Shown in pieces: positions 1-10,387 of a DNA stretch of 64,000 nucleotides. The first letter of the stretch is position 1; each line of letters begins with the position of its first letter. A program made the position numbers and the translations under genes. Where the stretch lies: assembly GCA_035771175.1 (NCBI GenBank), contig CM069594.1, positions 16,959,670-17,023,669 of the forward strand, written 5' to 3'. The stretch is from Paratinospora sagittata. Lineage: Eukaryota > Streptophyta > Magnoliopsida > Ranunculales > Menispermaceae. The notes under the pieces were generated by a model. That model had not been told where the DNA came from. It worked only from the letters and a program-made list of their open reading frames with translations, and did not search any database.

Positions 1-217
1 TTATTATATAAACATTCTAACCTTGTTTGACACCATGACCAAACATACGAGGCACATAAGATTCTTTGATTCCTCAACAAAAACCTTACACTATACTTAG
101 AAAAATAGGTGGTTTATATATTGCAGTTCTCTCGAAATTGTTGCTGAGCATACCATAACATTATACTTGGCTACAGTTCCTAAATCGTGGTTTTATTTTC
201 TCCTTGGCAGTGAGAAA

Positions 218-1464
218 ATGGAAACCAGGAAGAGAGGAAGGCCACGTACTGTCCGTCCAGCAGAAGAGGCATCTCCTGAGATTCAAAATCAGGAACCGCA
301 GCTTCCGACGACAGCACAGGCCACACCCGAAACTGCTACTACATCTGGGCAGGCAGTGCCACCACAACCTACACCTCTTGCCATGACGAGTATGAAAGGA
401 AGTCTTATTCGCCAGATTTATTGAGGCGATGAAAGTAACAGTTCAGACGACCGTTAGTGAGACCGCGACCAATGAGGTTGCCACTATGCAGGCACCTGCG
501 AGATCTGGGTCGGAGACTCAAACCGATCAGATAACGAAGTACAAAAGGCTACAACCTCTTACTGTTGCTGGCACCATTGATGCTGAAGAGGTGCAAAAAA
601 AGGCTGGATGAGTCAAAGAAGGCTCTCGATGCAATGAGAGTCGATGAGACTCCAAAGATTCCACTAGCGACCTACCAACTTGTTGGTGGAGCAAACACAT
701 GGTGGATAACAGTAAATGAGGACCCAAGGGTCAACACCACGGATATGACTTGGTAACAGTTCGAGTCAATATTTATTGATGAGTATTTTCCCGGCGCTGT
801 GAAAAGGCTGAAGCGCCAGGAATTCGCTAAGTTATACCAATGAAGCATGACCGTCAGGGAATATGCTGGCAAGTTCAAAGAATTATCGGTCTACTCTCTC
901 TTCACCATCTCAACGGAGCAAGATAAGACTGAGAAATTCTATAATGGCCTTCGCTCTGATATTCGACAAGCCTTGTCGATCTTGGATCTCAAGATTTACA
1001 AGGAGGTTGTTGATAAGGCCATGAGCTTTGAGTAAGAGAAGATCGTGCAAGAACAAAGAATGAATAGGGGAAAACGACCTGCAATGTTTTCCCAACAGGA
1101 CTCACAACAGGGCAACAAGAAGAAGAAGCCCTACAATAACCGAAACCCAGCCCTCCCAGTTCCTGTTCAGAAGAATGAGGCCACAACACCTGCAGCTGCA
1201 CCATCTAACCCAAACCATCAGGGTTTTCGCAATCGTGGCCGGGGTGGCCGTTATGGTAGGGGTGGCCGTCGAAACGACAATGGCAGAGGTGGTGGTCAGC
1301 ACCACAATCAACATGGCCAACATAATCATCCGCAGTATCAACCGACGTGTTACAACTGCGGCCAGAAGGGCCATGTAAGATATGTCTGTCTGCATCTTCA
1401 GCAACCTATTCCCGTTGTTCCAGTCCAACAAGCACCACCTGCTGCTAATGCCCAACCGAGGTAG
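218..1464 (+). pseudogene. gag: G1 gag (capsid/nucleocapsid), decayed
   Basis: Retrotransposon gag protein, which would package element RNA into virus-like particles. The start ATG at 218 aligns with the ATG at 47192 in G2. A Retrotrans_gag-type domain (WW.T near 700, then motifs like EYFP and MTVREYAGKFKEL near 850) is followed by an R/G/N/Q-rich basic tail and one CCHC knuckle, CYNCGQKGHVRYVC (1349-1390). Premature stops and frameshifts occur at about 420, 600, 756, 841 and 1033; several are C-to-T changes relative to G2. The final TAG (1462-1464) is also present in G2 and separates gag from the protease in the same frame. Confidence 0.9.
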
Positions 1465-4400
1465 AACCAGCAAAATCAGGGACAACAGAATCAGGGCAGA
1501 CCATTTGCCATCGCTCAACAACCCCTCCCAGACAACAATGTAGTCGAAGGTACTTTTCCTTTGTTCAATACAATGGTTCATGTCTTGTTCGATTCAAGTG
1601 CTACGTATTCTTTTATATCGTCAGCATTGGTAAGCCATTAGGGTTGCATCCTGAACCCACAAAAATCACACTCCATGTCACATCACCTTTAGGATTTGGT
1701 ACTGATGTGAATTTGCAGTGTTCATGATGTGAGCTTCAAATATCAGAACATATAATATATGCAGATCTTTTTGTGATGAACATTGAAGACTTCGACATCA
1801 TCCTCGACATGGACTGGCTCGCACCACTGAATGCAAAGATCGATTGTATGAAGAAGCAAGTTCAGTTAACCTTGCCCATGGGGGAGTTTGCCAAGATTCA
1901 GGGAACAAGGAAATGGATATACAACTCGACTGTTGCACTTCTCAAGGCACAACTTCGAGCTCTATCCCTGAGTGAAGACAATGAATTACCATCCCTGTAC
2001 CCTCTCGAAGTACACGATGTTCTGGTCATATCTGAATTTCCAGCAGTTTTTCAAAATGACCTTCCTGGTCTACCTCTGGTTAGGGAATTCGATTTTGAAA
2101 TCAATCTCATACCTGGGACCGGGCCTATCTCAATTCCACCATACAGAATGTCAAATGTCGAGCTGGTCGAATTGGACAAATAGTTGAAGGACTTAGAGAG
2201 TCATGGCTTCATCAGAAAAAGTTCATCACCCTGGGGCGCTCCAGTTCTGTTCTTTCGCAAAAAAGAGGGTTCGTTACGACTTTGCATAGACTATCGCAAG
2301 CTCAATAACGTCACCATTAAGAAAAGATACCCATTGCCCAGAATCGATGACTTGTTCGACCAACTTAGAGAGGCCAAATACTTCTCTAAGATTGATTTAT
2401 GATCCGGTTATCACCAATTACTGATCCGAGAGTCGGACATTACCAAAACGACATTCAGAACTTGGTACGGTCACTACGAGTTCATGGTCATGCCGTTTAG
2501 TGCAACAAATGCACCTGCTACGTTCATGGATTTCATGAACCGCATCTTTAGGTTATACTTAGACTGATTTTTGGTGGTTTTCGTGGACGACATCTTGATA
2601 TATTTCTCAACAGAGGAAGACCATAAGATACATATGAAGATAGTCCTCCAGACCTTGAAAAGCCACCAGCTATATGCAAAGTTGAGTAAGTGCGAATTTT
2701 GGGCGAAGCGAGTTCAATTCCTAGGCCATGTGGTTTCAGGCAATGGCATTGAGGTAGATCTTTCTAAGGTTGAAGCAGTTTTAAACTGGAAGCAACCTAC
2801 CACTGTTACTCAGATTAGGAGTTTTCTTGGTTTGGCTAGCTATTACAGATGCTTCATCAAGGATTTCTCAAAGATTGCTGAACCTATGACGAAGCCCACT
2901 CGAAAAGACGTGCAATTCATTTGGAATCCCGCCTGTGAAGCATCATTTCAGGAATTGAGGAAACGCCTCACGACGACACCAGTACTTTTCACTCCAAGAA
3001 ATTCACTTGGATTTTCACTATACACCGACTCCTCTCTCTAAGGCTTAGGTGCTGTACTAAAGCAAGAAGGCCAAGTTGTCGCATATGCCTCGAGGCAACT
3101 GAAGATTCATGAGGGCAATTACCCAACACATGACTTGGAACTTGTAGCTGTCGTATTACACTGAAGCTATGGCGTCATTAACTATACGGTGAACGGTTTG
3201 AGGTCATCTCAGATCACAAGAGTCTTAAGTACATATACACTCAAAGAGACCTAAACCTCCGCCAAAGACGATGGTTGGAATTCTTGAAAGATTATGACTT
3301 TCAACTCCAGTACCATCCCGGCAAGGCCAACGTTGTGGCTGATGCCCTGAGTAGAAAATCTTATGTTGCTTGTACTCTTAACTACGAAATGGGGAAGTTG
3401 GCTATCGAGATGGAGAAATTTAACCTACAACTGATCGAAGAGGGGCCAAGATCACGACTCTCTCAATTATCAGCCAACTTTGAGCTAATTTGAAAGATTT
3501 TAGCTGCTCAAGCCAATGACCCTATGTTAATGGAGAAATGAGAACTTTTACTCAGCGGACAGGACCTTCCTCACTGGTCGGTCTCTGAAGACGGGGCTAT
3601 TTTCTATAAAAAATGTCTCTGTCTACCGAACGATCCTATGGTTCAGAAAGAAGTGCTCACTGGGATGCACTGTTCGATGTCTCGTTTGCCAGCAAGTTAG
3701 GGCAGAACGAAGACTTTCCTCTGGACTTCTCCTGCCGTTACCTATTGGAGAATGGAAGTGGGAGAACATCGCAATGGATTTTGTTACGGCCTTGCCTCGA
3801 AATAATAAAAGGCAAGATGCTATCTGGGTTATCATTGACAAACTTACAACGCCTGTGCACTTTTGCCAATAAAGTTCACGGATAACCCCGCCAAACTTGC
3901 CGAACTATATGAAAGAGAGATCGTACGCCTCCATGACATACCAGTCACGATCGTCTCTGATCGAGACCCTTGATTCACATCAAAGTTTTGGCAAAGCTTC
4001 AAGAGTAGAATGAGTTCTAAGATCACCATGAGCACAACCTTTCACCCTCAGACTGATGGGCTGTCAGAACGTCTTATCCATATCTTAGAAGACATGTTAC
4101 GGTGTTGCATTTTGGACTTTAATGACTGATGGGCAAAGTATTTACATTTATCTGAGTTTGCATACAACAACAACTACCAAACTAGTATCGACATGGCACC
4201 ATACGAGGCTCTCTATGGACGACCTTGCAGATCTCCGTATGCTGGTTAGATATGGCAGATCGACCGCAGTTGGGCCCTGAACTAGTTCAAGAGACTCTGA
4301 GAAGATCACACTAGTAAAGGAACGACTTCGTGTTGCACGAGAATAGCTATGCTGGCAAGCGGAGGCAACATCTAGAATTTGATAAGGGGGACTTCGTTTT

Positions 4401-4812
4401 TCTAAAAGTTCAGCCCACAAGAGGTGTCAAACGCTTTGGGATCAAAGGAAAGCTCTCCCCACGGTATATCGGTCCATTTCAGATCATTGAACGTATTTGA
4501 AAACTTACTTATCGTCTGTCCCTTCCATCATCCATGTCTAAGGTTCATGACGTTTTTCACGTATCCATGCTTCGAAAGTATCGTCCTGATCCTTCGCATA
4601 TCATCCCTCTAGTCGAATTTTGGGTTAAGGAAGGAAATAAGTATCAGGAGAGAACGATACAAATTTTGGATAGAAAAACTCAAGAACTAAGGCGATGTAG
4701 CATACCACTGGTGAAAGTGCTCTGGGATCACCACGGAGTAGAGGAAGCAACATGGGAACTAGAAGCAACAATTAAATAGAAATACCCCGAATTGTTTTCT
4801 AGTAATAACTAA
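1465..4812 (+). pseudogene. pol: G1 pol: protease, RT, RNase H, integrase, chromodomain, decayed
   Basis: Continues in frame after the shared TAG. The protease active-site region reads LFDSSATYSF (about 1587-1616): the Asp is kept but the usual Gly is Ser. RT is at about 2090-2900, with the catalytic box [10 protein letters not shown] near 2575-2605. RNase H follows to about 3350. Integrase has lost its HHCC zinc region through a 101-bp deletion at about 3677 (compare G2 50635-50735), but parts of the DDE core are seen at 3775-4110. A chromodomain-like end with WDHHGVEEATWELE (4720-4770) closes the frame; stop TAA at 4810. At least ten stops interrupt it (for example 2183, 2400, 3041, 3491, 3539, 3971, 4777), mostly CAA, CAG or CGA changed to a stop. 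Confidence 0.92.
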
Positions 4813-4902
4813 TGATGTGATACATTGTACTATTTCACTTATCAATAAAATGATGAAACTTTGTTTATACACATCTTAATACATCGTTTCACTTGAATAA
4901 TT

Positions 4903-5411
4903 ATGCAGATGTCTGAAAATAATATCAATGGATATGGTAATGCACACACGTAGTGGCCTCCGTGGCAACCTGTGACGACTCCTTAAGGATCTGAGTCAAG
5001 TCACAACTACTTTGCATCACCAACTCCATCGCCACACAGACAGCGATCCTTATCGCTAGAGCGCGCATGGATTTTTTTGTAACAATTTTGTTCAAAACAA
5101 TCCCGTGCCCTCATCTTGACAGGACCTTTTACCAAAATTACCAGGCGGCTGGATTCGAGCAACAGCACGAAAGAGCATTCCACCGCTCAACCTACCTCCC
5201 CTCAAACGATGTACCCAGCGCCCTCCACCACCATCTGTTAAGCAAAGGTTGGAAGCTTCTAAGGACGAATCCGATTCCATGGTTTCATGATGTTGAGGAT
5301 TCCACTGGCCACAGTGCTATTCAGGGACCATACAGGCACTACCCTGAACTAGCAAAAGATGACGCCGGCAGTGAATCTCAAGCAGATAACCATCATAACT
5401 ACTTGAATTGA
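4903..5411 (+). pseudogene. G1 short 3' ORF downstream of pol, unknown function
   Basis: A reading frame of about 170 codons between the pol stop and the PPT, starting MQMSENNI and ending just before PPT-adjacent sequence. It is also present in G2 (51970-52487). The protein is Pro/Ser/His/Asn-rich, with a C-terminal block around WFHDVEDSTGHSAIQGPYRHY shared by both copies. No signal peptide, membrane segment or known domain is visible. Frameshifts break it in both copies. Chromoviruses normally end with the chromodomain, so a conserved extra frame here is unusual. It could be a lineage-specific protein or simply a conserved 3' untranslated region that happens to be open. Confidence 0.55.
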
Positions 5412-5432
5412 TTTCGAGGGCGAAATCCTATT

Positions 5433-5445
5433 AAGGGGGGTAGAG
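5433..5445 (+). other. G1 polypurine tract
   Basis: AAGGGGGGTAGAG directly abuts the 3' LTR; the same 13 bases precede the G2 3' LTR (52509-52521). This is the expected plus-strand DNA primer site. Confidence 0.88.
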
Positions 5446-6839
5446 TATAATACCCTAGGATTTAACAAAAAAAAATGTATCGTTCGGGTAACCTGCATGA
5501 AGTTCGGGTGCCTGCCCAGATGTCCGGGCTCCAATCTCTCTATATAAGCACCTTCCCCCCTTCTCATTTCTCACACCAAATTCACTCCTCTTGTGATTTT
5601 TCTTCTTCTTTTCACTTAGTCTGAGTTTTTAGTCTTTTGAGACTCTCTGTGCGGTGCAACGTTGTTCTGTCTGGAAGAAGGCGCCATATCTGAAAGAAGA
5701 AGTTCTTATCTGAAGGTGGGGAACGAAACATAGGTTTGCGTGTTTTATAACTTTTATTAAAGTTTACATTCATTTATTATCATGTCTACCATTCATTTAC
5801 ATAGCATTATTTCGTATAATGTGCATACCGTCATACTTATGCCTGTATAATTGGAATTCATGTATTACGCTGTTGTGATGCCGGATTAGTAGTCAATCTG
5901 GCTCAACCAGACCCAGTCTTGTCCTCAGTAACTTTAAATAGTGAACGGGAGGTAGCGTGCTGCTCTAGACGATTGGTATTTAAGCAGACCTCGTGTCTCA
6001 CTTCTCAACTGGAGACTGATCTGGTTGGTCTTATTTGAAAGCTATCAGCTTATACAGTAATACTGAATGTCCTAACCTTGCACGTAGTGATACCGCCCCT
6101 GATAAGGATCATTAGACGTTGCCAAAGTCAGTCTAAATGTTAAGAAAAAATTGGACCAGTTCATGCAGACCAGTTCATGCATTGGCATCATACATATCAC
6201 CACCTAGGGACGTATGTGGTTTATGATTCATATAATAGTTAGGAGCGATGCTCGGTATTCATTATATTTCTCTGGAGAGGGACGTACAATGAGAACCTGG
6301 CTATTCCCGGGGAGGGACATCTGTACGTGAATCCAGAGCATCGTTCCTGAGAAGGGACGTACAATGAGAACCCGACTATTCCCGGGGGGACATCTGTACA
6401 TGAACTTAGGCGATGTACAATCATTAAACCATTACGAGACGGTGTCATGCATACATACATATTGATTGATTATGATGCTCACATGTGTATTTAAGATATT
6501 TGATTATGAAGTGTGCTTTATTAACTGTTATATTCACGGACTATTTTTGAGCGCGCTAAGCTCACTACATTATTATCCAATTTTTCACAGGATATTAGGG
6601 TGGACTAGGTGCAGGTTTATGGGGTCCACATTTTGTACTCCTTGTATTATTCGTTGGGGATTTTTGGGAGAATGTTCCCTTAATCATTTCATGTACAAAA
6701 ATATTCTGAATTTAATGAAATCAGACTTGTACTGTATTGTATTTCCACTGCGTACTCTGCTGCCATTGTGATAATTCTAAATGTGCGCCTCGTCCGTGAG
6801 TGTACCGTCGGTTTAGACGTGTCCGTGCGGGGTGTGACA
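5446..6839 (+). repeat. G1 3' LTR
   Basis: 1394 bp, running from TATAATACCC (the canonical TG is mutated to TA; G2 has TGTAATACCC) to GGGGTGTGACA. It aligns along its length with both G2 LTRs. It holds a TATA-like box at 5541-5548 and a tandem duplication of about 75 bp (units beginning near 6279 and 6354, core GGGACGTACAATGAGAAC) that is also present in both G2 LTRs. Confidence 0.93.
5541..5548 (+). promoter_or_regulatory. TATA-like box in G1 LTR
   Basis: TATATAAG sits about 95 bp into the LTR, at the same place as TATATAAA in the G2 LTRs (43166, 52587). Position and conservation suggest the element's RNA polymerase II promoter. Confidence 0.55.
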
Positions 6840-6974
6840 CTGTATTGTAAGTGTTCTACTTGTTTAGAACCATATTCATCATTGTAATGGTTGGTATGTT
6901 TCATGATTGAAACAACCAAGTCAAGTGAGTTTGACTCACTTAATAATTCCTAGGTTGGAATAATGGGTAGGTTT
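6840..6974 (+). repeat. C0: left remnant of an older copia-like LTR
   Basis: Similar to the internal part of solo LTR C3 (about 15805-15935): shared blocks include AAGTGTTCTACT, TTAGAACCA and ATTGAAACAACC / ACTGAAACAACC. It is cut by the end of G1 on the left and by the start of C1 on the right, so C0 was already present when both inserted. Its continuation is at 26479. Confidence 0.7.
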
Positions 6975-8944
6975 TGTTATCTAAAAGAACCCCATGATGA
7001 GAATATTTTGATGATTCCAAAATACTCATGTTTGTGTATCTAATGATCTTGTTAAGTGTTTTAGAACTATCAAGAACCTAGATCAAAGAGCAGAGCTTAC
7101 AAGTCTATTGAAAGATCAATGTCTCGAGCTTTTTTAAGTACTTATAGGATGTAAAACTTTCGATCAAATAACTCTTAGCAAGTTTAACATATTTGCATGT
7201 TTTGATTGATGTGTTTGAAAGGTTTTCTTAAAAGACTTGAATTCTTAATCGATTCAATTTTTAGTTTGATCGAATTTCCTGCTAATTTGACTAAGTTTTG
7301 AAAGACAAAATTATTTTACAAAATCAGTCTTTAAGTATTCGATTAGGAGCTAATGTCTCAGAAGCGCCCTCCTGGACTTGGAAAGTCAGGACGCTGATGA
7401 TATATTAGGACGCTGATAATGTTCAAGGTTGAAAATTTCATATCTATCAGGACACTTACTTTGTCAGTAGCGCCCTCATTGAATCAACCAAGGAACTTAT
7501 CAGGACGTTAATTGAATATCATCTCGCTGATCATTTTCAAACATTAGGACGCTGACGGTCTAGCAACGCCCTTATGTTTTTGGTCATTTTAAAAGTTTTA
7601 AATATCAGGACGCTTACGTCTTTAGTAGCACCCTTATGTTTTTGAGCTTTGAATGTTAGGACGCTTACATCATCAGTAGCACCCTTGTGATTTTAAGTGT
7701 TTCAAAATCGTGTCAGGACGTTTATCTTCAAATAGCGCCCTCACAGCTCTATTCATTTTTAAACGTTAAGTAAGTCAGGACGCTTTTGTTCCAGTAGCTC
7801 CCTCACATCACAGTTCAGCAGGACGCTTACAGTCAATAAGCGCCATCAAGTAACAAAATGATAAAGTTGGCTTTATACGTCAGGACGCTAATCCAACACT
7901 GTCATAAAGTTGCATCTGTGCACTTTTTTAGTTTATCATTTCAAAAGTTTTTATGCACAGAACCCTTTTTAGGTTTGTTTGAAATTTCTTCTAATGCATG
8001 AATCACGTCCTTTGAGGCTCTCCTTTTTCATGCAACCTGAAGATAATCAAAATATTCATAAAGATGGTTTTTGCCATCTTTGTGAAAAATTCTAGTTGTT
8101 GAGAGCTAATGTTCATTTTGAAATTCAAAATTCAAATGATCAACAACTTTATCCTTACTAAGTTTATATATACCAACACTTAGAATCCAAACACACAACA
8201 ACACCAAAATTTCTCGAGCCATTACTTTTGAAAGTTAGTCGAATCTTCAAATCATTTTTCAAAGTTCAAAACAATTTTAGTTTTCAGAGTGTTATCCTTA
8301 AAACTAATTTATTCAAAGGTTTTTTCAGATTGAACTTATCTTACATCTTTCATTGAAAATCTGTTTGAAGTTCATTGAACTGTTTTTGCTCAAATTTTCA
8401 GCACGATTTTAATCTCATATCATTCTTGCTGAAGGAGAAATTTGAGAGACAGTTCATAGGATACAATTGTACTTCATTTCATATCTTGTATACTGTATCG
8501 TGTTGTAAAAGTAGTTATACAAACTACTGATTACTTATCTTTGCTTGTTGAACAAAGTGGTCATTCTTAAGCCTGTAAGTTGAGAAGGTTTTAGGTTAGT
8601 CTCACACTTGAAAGTTGAGATAGGTAGTTCTCTAGCCTGTAAGTCGAGAGGTGTAGGTTGGTCTCAAGCTTGTAAGTTGAGTAGTGTAACGGTGGTTCTC
8701 ACACTCGGAAGTTGAGAAAACATTGTAACAGTTTGGTTATCACCTATAAGAGAATCCCTTAGTGGAGAAGTTTGAAAATCCTAACTGAGGAGGTTAGGTA
8801 ATGGAGGTAGGCAAGTAACCGAACCACTATAAATCGATTATGTCAATTGATTTAGTTTTTCCGCACTTTATTATTTGGCATTGGATTAGTTTTAATTATC
8901 AAAGTGTCCAATTCACCCCTTTCTTGGACATACCCGGGCCAACA
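6975..8944 (+). repeat. C1 5' LTR
   Basis: 1970 bp, from TGTTATCTAAAAGAACCCCA to CCCGGGCCAACA. The 3' LTR begins with nearly the same bases at 17023. The first third carries the AGGACGCT/AGCGCCCT hairpin array. The last third has several short repeats of the type 'CCTGTAAGTTGAGAGG' (about 8570-8720). A PBS follows immediately. Confidence 0.92.
7345..7894 (+). repeat. Hairpin array in C1 5' LTR (AGGACGCT ... AGCGCCCT)
   Basis: Eight ordered pairs of short inverted repeats. Left-arm starts are 7345, 7449, 7546, 7607, 7657, 7715, 7777 and 7819. Right arms (AGCGCCCT and variants) start 16-19 bases after each left-arm start, leaving loops of roughly 4-10 nt. Stems extend beyond the core, for example AGGACACTTACT with AGTAGCGCCCTC at 7449-7477. 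Unpaired single left arms also occur (7388, 7407, 7502, 7882). In plus-strand RNA each core stem has one A-C mismatch; in the complementary strand that position is a G-U pair. Confidence 0.85.
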
Positions 8945-9236
8945 AGTGGTATTAGAGCATGTTAATAAGAGGATGAGATCGACATCATGATCAGGGGTTC
9001 TTACGATCTGAGGGTGGCGAAACACCTACTCTTACCCTGACATGACCACATGGCTAGCCACCATGGTGGTTGGTGCAGTTGAGAGGCTGGCAGTAAAACA
9101 TACTTTGAGATACGCTCATGTGCCACGTGACAGGATAGGTCACGGTTGTTGGACACGCGTGATTGCCAGTGATGACCAATTAAACAAGTGGTATCAGAGC
9201 GGAATTGCTCATTAAAAAAATCTAACAATTTCTTTG
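8945..9236 (+). other. C1 leader with duplicated tRNA-Met primer-binding site
   Basis: TGGTATTAGAGC (8947-8958) follows the LTR by 2 nt. A second, better match, TGGTATCAGAGC, lies at 9189-9200 and is also preceded by AACAAG, as at the LTR end. The plant initiator-Met PBS consensus is TGGTATCAGAGC. In C2 the gag ATG lies about 55 bp after a single PBS; in C1 the second site has that spacing. The 230 bp between the two sites have no match that I can see in C2. Confidence 0.82.
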
Positions 9237-9242
9237 ATGTCA

Positions 9243-10387
9243 ATGGCAGAGTCTAGAAGTTCCATCATGAAAGTAGGTCAAACCTTAGATAGACCACCTG
9301 TATTTAATAGAGACTGTTTTGAAGATTGGATGAGAAAAACGAAAGCCTTTCTTCGATCTATGGACATTAGTCTATGGGAAATGGTTGTAAATGGTTACAC
9401 CATGCCCAACAAGTCTATTGAACTATGGACAAACGAGGAAAGACTCAATGATAAATACAACTCTCAAGTTGTCTATGCATTATATTGTTGTATACCCGAT
9501 GAAGAAGTAGAAAGGGTAGTTCATCTTGAAAGTGCTAAGGAGATTTGGGAAATTCTCAAATCACTTTATGGTGGAAAGATGATGAATCAAGATGAAAAGC
9601 TTAAGAAGTATGAAAGGTTGTTTGATGACGTTGAAGTATTTGAGAATGAATCTCTAGATACAGCCTGCTGTAGGTACCAGTCCATCCTAGACGGAATGAG
9701 CGAACTTGGACAGGTAATACCCTTAGGCATAGCCATAGTATGTTTCGGTGACAAGCTTCCAAAGAAATGAAATGAAAAACTAATTACAATAGCTAAAATA
9801 GTTGATCCATGGGAAATGAACCTAAAAGAGTTTTGTGATCTTTTGAAAACTATGGAAGGAAGAAATGAGACTAGGAATCAGGTTAGAGTGTTGGAAAAAT
9901 CACTCATCCACTTTAAAATCCTAGAAAATGATTGAGTTCATGATAATTTCCAACGATTAAACATTTGGTTAATGAACTTCAACAATTTGAAAAATCCATC
10001 TCTCATTCTACTTTAGTGCAATACTTTCTAAACATTTTTCCTGACAAATAGAAATACAAAGTAGAATTTTTAAAAAAGTTTTCAAATCCATTTGAAACCA
10101 GTTTTGAAGAAATTGATTATGTTTTGAGTGGATTAGAAAAGTCATTAGAGAGAGAGGATATGCTTGCAAATTTGCCAAGTAGAAACATAAGTGAACTTGC
10201 CGATGAAGAAGTTCAAATGATGATTCGCCAACAATCATCTACAAGCATAGCAAGAACACTGGTACAGGGTGAAAGATCACATGATGATGTACCAACAAGG
10301 AAGTCAGCTTGGAGAATGAGTACCAAGAAGTATTTCGGCTGCTTCAACAAGCAAAGTGCATAGATTGAGGACTTTGCAATACCTTGA
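9243..10387 (+). pseudogene. gag: C1 gag-like protein, decayed
   Basis: Copia-type gag (UBN2/DUF4219-like). The N-terminal block has PPVFNRDCFEDWMRKTKAFL and the pattern LWEMVVNGY, followed by HLESAKEIWEILKSLYGG near 9520-9580. I chose the ATG at 9243 because it aligns with the ATG at 30830 of C2; an ATG at 9237 is also in frame. Stops near 9768, 9934, 10016, 10030 and 10361 break it. The C-terminus shows no CCHC zinc knuckle, which copia gag proteins normally have, and C2 also lacks one. It may rely on another element's gag, or bind RNA differently. Confidence 0.85.

Larger units (their letters stand above)
1..6839 (+). mobile_element. G1: Ty3/gypsy chromovirus (Tekay/Del-like), 5' end outside window
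   Basis: Bases 1 onward match the gag leader of the complete copy G2 (from about 46980), so the 5' LTR and 5' ORF of G1 lie outside the window. The order visible is leader, gag, protease, RT, RNase H, integrase, chromodomain, short 3' ORF, PPT, 3' LTR. Domain order (integrase after RNase H) is Ty3/gypsy. The C-terminal chromodomain resembles the Tekay/Del clade. Many in-frame stops and a 101-bp deletion in integrase show it is inactive. The base after the LTR starts a remnant of a copia-like LTR (C0), so G1 probably inserted there; the expected 5-bp duplication would be CTGTA at 6840-6844, but the other side is not visible. Confidence 0.93.

Noticed and set aside
1102..1581. Long open frame on the minus strand across G1 gag
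   Set aside because: It is the antisense of the gag tail and CCHC region; its repetitive V/T/L composition reflects the G/R-rich gag codons.
3613..3885. Open frame at the start of G1 integrase
   Set aside because: It joins out-of-frame sequence on both sides of the 101-bp deletion and matches no protein in G2's correct frame.
7345..7894. CRISPR-like array
   Set aside because: The repeated units are only 8-12 bp, alternate in orientation and vary in spacing; the setting is a plant retrotransposon LTR.
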